From assembly GCA_002408105.1 (NCBI GenBank), contig DHQM01000223.1, positions 18,580 to 25,192 of the forward strand: DNA of 6,613 nucleotides, written 5' to 3'. This document shows positions 1-4,366 of this stretch, piece after piece. This DNA is from Gammaproteobacteria bacterium UBA5338. GTDB taxonomy: Bacteria; Pseudomonadota; Gammaproteobacteria; Pseudomonadales; UBA5862. The notes beneath the pieces are model-generated. The model was given only the letters and a program-made list of their open reading frames with translations. It was not told the origin of the DNA and did not search any database. A program made the translations under genes and the position numbers. Numbering within the stretch: the first letter of the stretch is position 1; the number at the start of each line of letters is the position of its first letter.

Positions 1-1
1 A

Positions 2-172
2 AGGGCCAAGACTCCAATGGCCAGTTGCATCAAGGTCTCCGAGTTGATGCAAGCTTCGCTCTTGCGTCTGCAGGCTGCGCTGAACGGGGACGTCGCCCCT
101 AGCGCACCGGCGGCTCGCCCAGCAACGCTGCTGGCCTTTCCTGAACCAAGGCCGCAGGCGCAGAACGGCTAA
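2..172 (+). CDS. 3' end of an unidentified protein (partial)
   Basis: An open frame enters from the left edge and ends at a TAA at 170-172. It gives 56 residues, the last part rich in Ala and Pro. Third codon positions are mostly G or C, like the confirmed genes here, and the stop lies only 12 bases before the next gene in the same frame and strand. Both points favour a real gene end. The middle (about residues 10-27, CIKVSELMQASLLRLQAA) could be an amphipathic helix; the tail looks disordered. I do not recognise the family and give no function. It may form an operon with the MOSC gene downstream, since no terminator fits in the gap. Confidence 0.5.
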   Translation, partial: RAKTPMASCIKVSELMQASLLRLQAALNGDVAPSAPAARPATLLAFPEPRPQAQNG

Positions 173-184
173 ACCGCAGACGGC

Positions 185-889
185 GTGCAGCCCCTTCCGC
201 AAGACCGCGTCAGCGGACTCTTTGTCGGAAAGCTCGAACCCTTGCTGCCCAGCGGGCAGCTCTCAGGCATCAACAAACAGCCCCAGCCCCAGATCGAGAT
301 CCGCCCGGAAGGGGTGCTGGGGGACCGACAGGCCGACCGACGCAACCACGGCGGCCTTGAAAAAGCCGTTCATCAGTTTTCCCACTCCGGCTATCGGACG
401 CTGCGGGCATGGCTGTCTGCACACAGCGACCGGTTGCGCTCCGGCGTTGTCGGCGAAAACCTGACCACCGAACAATGGGACGAGCAGCTCATCTGCATCG
501 GCGACCGGGTGCGCCTCGGTACGGCACTGCTGCAGGTTTCCCAGCCCCGCACACCCTGCTGGAAACTCGCCGAACACCTGGAGACTCCAGGGCTTGCCCG
601 TCGCGTGCAGTCGACCGGCGCGACCGGATGGTATTACCGGGTGCTTGAACCCGGAACTGTGGCCATCGGCGACAACGCCCAGCTGGTCGAGCGGGTCCAG
701 GGCAACCCCACCATCGCCGCGTTCTGGGCACTCGTGAACGCGCCCTCCCCGCCACCCGACAGCCTCGACCGTGTGGCTGCTTGCCCCGACTTGGCGCTCG
801 ACTGGAAGCACCGACTCAAGGCGAGATCCCGCTGGCTCCGTGCCAATGGAGGTCCGGCCGCGTCACCAGGATCCGGTGCTGACTACTGA
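185..889 (+). CDS. yiiM: MOSC domain protein, YiiM type
   Basis: A 234-residue protein very close in layout to E. coli YiiM (about 224 residues), a molybdenum-cofactor MOSC protein implicated in detoxifying N-hydroxylated bases such as 6-hydroxylaminopurine. Visible family blocks in order: the GK start of the beta domain (15-16), GVLGDRQAD (43-51), NHGG (54-57), AVHQF (61-65), VGENL (89-93), IGDRVRLG (105-112), and QVSQPRTPCWKL (117-128) with Cys125, the conserved MOSC cysteine expected to bind the molybdenum cofactor. GWYYRVLEPG follows at about 148-157. The start is GTG; no other plausible start lies between the upstream stop at 172 and the conserved domain, and no clear Shine-Dalgarno is visible, so translation may be coupled to the gene ending 12 bases upstream. 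The last 30 or so residues are low in conservation. The protein should be cytoplasmic. The family call is firm; the physiological substrate is inferred from E. coli. Confidence 0.92.
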   Translation: MQPLPQDRVSGLFVGKLEPLLPSGQLSGINKQPQPQIEIRPEGVLGDRQADRRNHGGLEKAVHQFSHSGYRTLRAWLSAHSDRLRSGVVGENLTTEQWDEQLICIGDRVRLGTALLQVSQPRTPCWKLAEHLETPGLARRVQSTGATGWYYRVLEPGTVAIGDNAQLVERVQGNPTIAAFWALVNAPSPPPDSLDRVAACPDLALDWKHRLKARSRWLRANGGPAASPGSGADY

Positions 890-929
890 CCCTTTGGGGG
901 CACAAGCAGAAGGTACCTGGAACTCCATC

Positions 930-951
930 GTCGGCTGTTTGTCGGACCGAC
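930..951. repeat. GTCGG direct repeat plus dyad, possible operator
   Basis: GTCGG occurs at 930-934 and again at 941-945, 11 bases apart (about one helical turn). The second copy is followed by A and then CCGAC (947-951), giving the perfect dyad GTCGGACCGAC. It sits about 150 bases before the ectD-like start. It could be a regulator site. It is too short to exclude chance in GC-rich DNA. Confidence 0.2.
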
Positions 952-1090
952 TGGGCTCAACGGGAGGCACAATCCACCCTTCGCGTTTCGCCAGCTCACG
1001 ACTGGCTCCGTCGCAGACCGCCTGACCGTCGTCTACCGCCTCCTCAGTGAGCCCGCGAACGGTGGTGTAGGCAAGTCAGCGCCGAATGTA

Positions 1091-1096
1091 AGGAGG
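1091..1096 (+). promoter_or_regulatory. Ribosome binding site of the ectD-like gene
   Basis: AGGAGG ends six bases before the ATG at 1103. This near-perfect Shine-Dalgarno fixes the start and so includes a 20-residue N-terminal extension before the conserved DPY motif. Confidence 0.85.
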
Positions 1097-1102
1097 AAGC
1101 CC

Positions 1103-2044
1103 ATGCCAACATCTCAGGTCCGCCCCCAACAGGCGTCAAAATGCCCTCCGTCCCCCCAACACGCTGACCCCTATCACACCCGAACGGGCCAAGAGCGGGT
1201 GATCGAGCGCACCGACCCAGTCCTTTACGGAGTGGCGCCCCAGGGCCCCAACAGCCTAACCGCGCCGCAACTGCAGCAATACGCTCGGGACGGCTATTTG
1301 GTGGTGCCCGATGTGTTCACCACCGAGGAGGTCGATGTCTTGCGCGCGACAACCGCCGACCTCTGCTCGAGCCCCAGGCTTCAAGGTCGAGACGAACTGG
1401 TGATCGAGCCGGACTCGCAGGAGCCGCGCTCGCTGTTCAGCCCACAGCGGTTCAGCCCACTCTTTGAGCGCATCGTCCGCGACGCGCGTATTTTGGACAA
1501 GGTGGAGCAGGTACTCGCGAGCCCAGTCTACCTGCACCATGCTCGAGTCAATATCAAAGGGGCATTTTCCGGACGCTCGTTCCCTTGGCATTCGGATTTC
1601 GAGACCTGGCATGCCGAGGACGGCATGCCTCTACCACGCGCTGTCAGCGCCTGGATCATGCTGTCCGAAAACAACCGCTTCAACGGCCCACTGTTCGCAA
1701 TGCCAGGGTCCCACCGTGTCTTTGTTGGATGTGCCGGATCGACTCCGGATGAAAACTACCGCCAGTCCCTGCGCCATCAACAAGCCGGCACACCGAGTGG
1801 TCTCGTGATGCGCCAACTCGCCGAGCGCTTTGGACTTGATTCAGTCGAGGGGACCGTTGGCTCCCTGGTGCTGCACGAATGCAACCTGATGCACGGATCC
1901 CCCGACAACCTCTCGCCCTGGCCTCGCACCAACCTGTTTTTCGTATACAACAGCGTTACCAACCCGCCCGCTGAACGGCCCTTTGCTGCGACCCGCTTTC
2001 GCCCAGAATTTTTGGCGTGCCGCGGGGCGGTGCCGCTGCGGTGA
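1103..2044 (+). CDS. ectD: EctD-like Fe(II)/2-oxoglutarate dioxygenase (ectoine hydroxylase family)
   Basis: A 313-residue member of the PhyH superfamily, closest to ectoine hydroxylase, which converts ectoine to 5-hydroxyectoine using O2 and 2-oxoglutarate. Diagnostic parts: DPYHTR (22-27), RTDPVLYG (36-43), the EctD signature WHSDFETWHAEDGMP (162-176), FNGPL (193-197), PGSHRVF (201-207), HGS (264-266) and FAATRFRPEF (294-303). Iron ligands are H163, D165 and H264. R275 should bind 2-oxoglutarate; T168, W169 and R300 match residues described as contacting ectoine. Four positions differ from the usual EctD pattern as I recall it: H146 where Gln is normal, W184 in place of Ser in the SxS motif, H258 for Phe and Y282 for Phe. 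No ectA, ectB or ectC lies in this window, so it is either an orphan ectD using imported or distantly encoded ectoine, or a relative with another substrate. The subfamily is secure; the exact substrate is not. Confidence 0.85.
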   Translation: MPTSQVRPQQASKCPPSPQHADPYHTRTGQERVIERTDPVLYGVAPQGPNSLTAPQLQQYARDGYLVVPDVFTTEEVDVLRATTADLCSSPRLQGRDELVIEPDSQEPRSLFSPQRFSPLFERIVRDARILDKVEQVLASPVYLHHARVNIKGAFSGRSFPWHSDFETWHAEDGMPLPRAVSAWIMLSENNRFNGPLFAMPGSHRVFVGCAGSTPDENYRQSLRHQQAGTPSGLVMRQLAERFGLDSVEGTVGSLVLHECNLMHGSPDNLSPWPRTNLFFVYNSVTNPPAERPFAATRFRPEFLACRGAVPLR

Positions 2045-2114
2045 AGAGCAAGCGCACCTGCGACCAGCCTCGGAAGCCGACAACCCAGTGCGCGCGGGCT
2101 TCGGAAACGGCCGA

Positions 2115-2525
2115 CTAAGCGACCTTGGGCTCCGGATACTGGCCATTGAAGGCACAGGCCAGCTGGTCGATGCGCGCCTGCCAAGCCGCCTCGTACCCCC
2201 CGGTCCAGTCAGCCCCAAGGCACACCCTGAGGGTGTCGCGAATCGCCTCAAAAAGCACCTTGAACATTTCGGCGGAAACGCCACTGCCTTGGTGTGAATG
2301 GGCCTCGAACTCGACGAGGGTGATTTCGCCCTCGGTGTCTTCCAGTAGCAACAGGTTGATGACCTCATCCATCATGCGCGCACGCATGAGCGGATCCATG
2401 TGCCACATGAGAGGTTCAGCGGAGGGACACGCTGCGAAAAAACGTGCATACACCTGCGGGTATAGATCACCGCCCTGTTCGGCGGCACGCTCAAGGGACT
2501 CATACAAAGGACTGGATGTCGTCAC
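2115..2525 (-). CDS. Single-domain globin-like haemoprotein
   Basis: A 136-residue protein read from GTG at 2525 to TAG at 2115-2117. The start is set by AGGAG at 2533-2537, seven bases upstream. A longer in-frame reading from an ATG at 2591 is possible but lacks a comparable site and adds a basic, uncharacteristic N-terminus. Globin hallmarks: a B helix with Tyr26 eight residues before Pro34 (B10 and C2 by spacing), HxxxGV at 78-83 where H78 should be the proximal (F8) haem ligand, then the G helix EMFKVLFEAIRDTLRVCLG (86-104) and the H helix around W107-L122. The CD1 position, six after C2, is Met40 instead of the nearly invariant Phe. The likely role is O2 or NO binding or sensing in the cytoplasm; no reductase or output domain is attached. 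It converges on the ectD-like gene and diverges from the PhoX-like gene, with an FNR-type box in the divergent region. The fold call is strong; the ligand and role are open. Confidence 0.78.
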   Translation of the reverse strand: MTTSSPLYESLERAAEQGGDLYPQVYARFFAACPSAEPLMWHMDPLMRARMMDEVINLLLLEDTEGEITLVEFEAHSHQGSGVSAEMFKVLFEAIRDTLRVCLGADWTGGYEAAWQARIDQLACAFNGQYPEPKVA

Positions 2526-2532
2526 GGATCGG

Positions 2533-2537
2533 CTCCT
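2533..2537 (-). promoter_or_regulatory. Ribosome binding site deciding the globin GTG start
   Basis: On the minus strand AGGAG lies seven bases before the GTG at 2525. It supports this start over the upstream ATG at 2591. Confidence 0.7.
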
Positions 2538-2644
2538 ACAGTTTTCGGCTCGTTTTCTTATGGTGTTGCGCAGCAGGTTACTCGCCTGCATGGCATGAGG
2601 CTAACAGCGCCCGGTCAACAACGAGATTGGCGCAACGCCTAGAG

Positions 2645-2658
2645 TTGATCCAGGTCAA
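2645..2658. promoter_or_regulatory. FNR/ANR/DNR-type box
   Basis: TTGATCCAGGTCAA matches the CRP/FNR-family anaerobic box TTGAT-N4-ATCAA with one change (G for A at the start of the second half-site), a variant familiar from ANR/DNR-regulated promoters. It is centred about 126 bases upstream of the globin start and about 179 bases upstream of the PhoX-like start, so either gene could be the target. I see no good -10 element at the class II distance (41.5) on either strand, so its geometry is uncertain. Confidence 0.5.
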
Positions 2659-2682
2659 TTACGAGGAAAATTACCCAGGACG

Positions 2683-2728
2683 CAGGGCCTGCAGCGCCAA
2701 CGATACGCCAGGTTCCAGGCCCTGAACC
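2683..2728. repeat. Perfect 9-bp inverted repeat with an overlapping second dyad
   Basis: CAGGGCCTG (2683-2691) is exactly complementary in reverse to CAGGCCCTG (2716-2724), with 24 bases between. The right arm also lies within a second, smaller dyad, GGTTC (2711-2715) with GAACC (2724-2728). As RNA the two structures would be mutually exclusive. As DNA they lie about 85 to 130 bases upstream of the start point predicted from the sigma-54-like element, where an enhancer-binding activator would bind. Confidence 0.4.
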
Positions 2729-2784
2729 GCCAAATTTCCCGCGCCCGTCACACGGTTGCAACCTGACACTCCTAAGGTGCGCTT

Positions 2785-2800
2785 CGGCAATCCCCTTGCC
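2785..2800 (+). promoter_or_regulatory. Candidate sigma-54 (-24/-12) promoter of the PhoX-like gene
   Basis: CGGCAATCCCCTTGCC fits the RpoN pattern TGGCAC-N5-TTGC. GG is at 2786-2787 and GC at 2798-2799, exactly 12 bases apart, and the TTGC block is intact. The -24 block differs at its first and last positions. Transcription would begin near 2811, just before the Shine-Dalgarno at 2819. PEP-CTERM genes are reported to be under RpoN with the PrsK/PrsR two-component pair, which fits the sorting signal of the gene behind it. Confidence 0.45.
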
Positions 2801-2818
2801 ACCACTGCACACCCCAAC

Positions 2819-2823
2819 AGGAG
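2819..2823 (+). promoter_or_regulatory. Ribosome binding site deciding the PhoX-like GTG start
   Basis: AGGAG lies seven bases before GTG at 2831. Reading from this GTG puts a clean signal peptide at the N-terminus. Longer in-frame readings from upstream would bury it. Confidence 0.75.
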
Positions 2824-2830
2824 AGCAACC

Positions 2831-4255
2831 GTGAAAAGAACCCTCTTGGCGACCTTGGTCGTGGCAGCCAGCACTGGCGCCCATGCAATCGAGCCATTCG
2901 ATGCCCTCAGCGCCCCAGGCACCGCTTCCAACACCAACGAATCCACCAACCCCTTCGTTCTACCGGACGGCTGGACCCAGACCCTGATCACTGACCGCAA
3001 CACCCTGAGCGGTCAGGCAGGCTTCCAAAGCACCTTCGGCAACTGGGACATGGTCGATGTCGACCCCTCCGGTCGGTACATCTACATCCCATTCGAAGTA
3101 CAGACAGGGGCAGGTGTCGCACGCTACGATCGCGTCACCGGAGTTTCCACCACCCTAATGGGCGGCAACAACACCGGAATCTTTGAGAGCGACCCCACCA
3201 AGTGGAACCACCTCAACGACGATTTCGGCGCCTTTGACCCCGCGGTGCTGACCCCCACCGGTTCTTTGATCGTCGCCGAAGAGTGGGCCGGGAATGGCCG
3301 GATCTTTGAGGTGCACAACCCAGAGTCTGCCGTCGATGTCAGCTCTTCACAGGTCGACTGGCTCAGCCGCGTGCCATCTGTCTCCCATGAAGGGTTGAAG
3401 TTCGACAATGCCGGCAACCTATATTTCGTGGATGAAAGCAACACCGGCTCCATCTACAAGTACGTCCCGCGCACTGCCGGAGACCTGAGTAGCGGCCAGA
3501 CATTCGTGATGTCGGTGGATGCCTTCGCCGGAGACGCCGCTGCGAACTACAACAGCGCGGACACCCGCACCGGCGTCGCCAGCTGGGTCGCCATCACCGA
3601 TGAGGTCGGCAACGCCATCACCGGCGCAGACCCATTCGACTTCACCACCCGTGGTGGGCGCGCCGCGGCGGACGAAGTCGGCGGCACCCCCTATGGCCGC
3701 CCGGAAGACCTGGAGGTGGGCACCCTCGCCAATGGCAACGAAGTGCTCTTCTGGGCGACCACCAGTGAGAACATCGTGTACGGCATGGAACTCGCGTCTG
3801 ACGGCAGCATCGTCTCCGTGTTCGAAGCCGTCAACAGCCACACCACCCCGGACAGCCTGGGCAACAATCCAGTGGGTGAAGGTGGCGCGGACGACACCTA
3901 CGGGCTGGATGACCCGGACAACCTGTTTGTCGAGTACGGCCCCAATGGTGAACTGCAGCTGTTCATCATCGAAGACGAGAACCCAGGCGACATCTGGATG
4001 GCCACCGACGCGGACGCAGATGGTGTAGCCGAACTGGTTGAACTCTTCGCGAGCCTTGGGCCTTTCGGTTCAGAACCCACCGGGTTCATCGCCGACCCCC
4101 TGGGTGGCTACCTGGTGAACATCCAGCACCCAAGCAGCGGCAACGACGCCCTGTGGCGCATCCACCAGGAAGTGGCACCTGTGCCCGTGCCCGCTGCGGT
4201 CTGGCTGTTTGGTAGCGCCATGGCTGGCCTGGTGGCCCGCCGCAAACGCAGCTAA
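2831..4255 (+). CDS. Exported PhoX/DUF839-like beta-propeller protein with VPxPA-type C-terminal sorting signal
   Basis: A 474-residue protein. Residues 1-19 form a signal peptide (KR, then a hydrophobic stretch ending AHA, cleavage before Ile20). The body resembles the DUF839/PhoX family of calcium-dependent phosphatase-like propellers: GNWDMVDVDPSG near 70-80, GSLIVAEEW (144-152), HEGLKFD (186-192), GRPEDLE (289-295), DDPDNLF (360-366), EDENPGDIW (381-389) and GSEPTG (413-418). The many Asp and Glu residues suit calcium sites. The block aligning with the PhoX motif containing CEE has Ala149 instead of Cys, and the protein has no cysteine at all, so the iron-cysteine centre known from Pseudomonas PhoX cannot form. 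Phosphatase activity is therefore doubtful. The last 24 residues carry VPVPAAVWLFGS, a short hydrophobic span and RRKRS, the plan of exosortase substrates (PEP-CTERM, VPxPA variant). The protein should be processed at the inner membrane and released to the surface or matrix. The cytochrome gene follows 111 bases downstream. Confidence 0.85.
   Translation: MKRTLLATLVVAASTGAHAIEPFDALSAPGTASNTNESTNPFVLPDGWTQTLITDRNTLSGQAGFQSTFGNWDMVDVDPSGRYIYIPFEVQTGAGVARYDRVTGVSTTLMGGNNTGIFESDPTKWNHLNDDFGAFDPAVLTPTGSLIVAEEWAGNGRIFEVHNPESAVDVSSSQVDWLSRVPSVSHEGLKFDNAGNLYFVDESNTGSIYKYVPRTAGDLSSGQTFVMSVDAFAGDAAANYNSADTRTGVASWVAITDEVGNAITGADPFDFTTRGGRAAADEVGGTPYGRPEDLEVGTLANGNEVLFWATTSENIVYGMELASDGSIVSVFEAVNSHTTPDSLGNNPVGEGGADDTYGLDDPDNLFVEYGPNGELQLFIIEDENPGDIWMATDADADGVAELVELFASLGPFGSEPTGFIADPLGGYLVNIQHPSSGNDALWRIHQEVAPVPVPAAVWLFGSAMAGLVARRKRS
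4181..4252 (+). other. VPxPA-type PEP-CTERM sorting signal (encoded segment)
   Basis: This segment encodes residues 451-474 of the PhoX-like protein: VPVPA, then AVWLFGSAMAGLVA as the transmembrane stretch, then a basic RRKRS tail. It is the tripartite signal recognised by exosortases. The exosortase is not in this window. Confidence 0.85.
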
Positions 4256-4270
4256 GGCCTTGCTGAACCA

Positions 4271-4293
4271 ACGCCCCTGTCGTTGAGGGGTGT
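4271..4293 (+). terminator. RNA hairpin 1 after the PhoX-like gene
   Basis: ACGCCCCT (4271-4278) pairs with AGGGGTGT (4286-4293): eight pairs, one of them G-U, around a seven-base loop. It starts 15 bases after the stop codon. There is no T run, so factor-independent termination is uncertain; protection of the mRNA 3' end is equally possible. Confidence 0.5.
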
Positions 4294-4331
4294 CGGGTGG
4301 GCGACTTCGAGTGATCGATGTCGCCCACCCG
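4294..4331 (+). terminator. RNA hairpin 2: long stem with GNRA-type loop
   Basis: Positions 4294-4305 pair perfectly with 4320-4331 (12 pairs, mostly G-C). A T-T mismatch (4306/4319) follows, then four more pairs (4307-4310 with 4315-4318) closed by the loop GTGA, a GNRA tetraloop in RNA. It directly abuts hairpin 1 with no spacer and ends 35 bases before the cytochrome start. Only scattered Ts follow, so it may be a partial terminator, attenuator or stabiliser that sets unequal expression of the two flanking genes. Confidence 0.6.
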
Positions 4332-4355
4332 TGCTTCAGTGTTTCGCCAACCAAC

Positions 4356-4359
4356 GGAG
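4356..4359 (+). promoter_or_regulatory. Ribosome binding site of the cytochrome gene
   Basis: GGAG lies seven bases before ATG at 4367, which begins a clear signal peptide. Confidence 0.65.
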
Positions 4360-4366
4360 CTTTCCC

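Larger units (their letters stand above)
890..1102 (+). other. Intergenic region upstream of the ectD-like gene
   Basis: There are 213 bases between the MOSC stop and the next start. I see no convincing sigma-70 promoter, no intrinsic terminator with a T run and no credible small gene. Visible items are a GTCGG repeat/dyad cluster at 930-951 and a strong Shine-Dalgarno at 1091-1096, described separately. The gap suggests that the ectD-like gene has its own promoter, but I cannot place it. Confidence 0.5.

Noticed and set aside
263..811. A 182-codon minus-strand open frame inside the MOSC gene
   Set aside because: The plus-strand frame carries the full set of YiiM motifs including the conserved Cys; the antisense frame carries none.
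2073..2102. A 6-bp inverted repeat (GAAGCC/GGCTTC) between the convergent ectD-like and globin genes as a bidirectional terminator
   Set aside because: The stem is short, the loop is about 18 bases and no T or A runs flank it, so it is not supported as a terminator.
1777..2368. Minus-strand open frames overlapping the ends of the ectD-like and globin genes
   Set aside because: They overlap the ectD-like gene antisense or the globin in another frame. The conserved EctD and globin motifs identify the true frames.
2526..2591. N-terminal extension of the globin from the ATG at 2591
   Set aside because: The extension is basic and has no globin character. A good Shine-Dalgarno at 2533-2537 precedes the GTG at 2525 instead.
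2756..2830. Upstream in-frame extension of the PhoX-like gene
   Set aside because: It would bury the signal peptide, and it would overlap the sigma-54-like element and the ribosome binding site at 2819.
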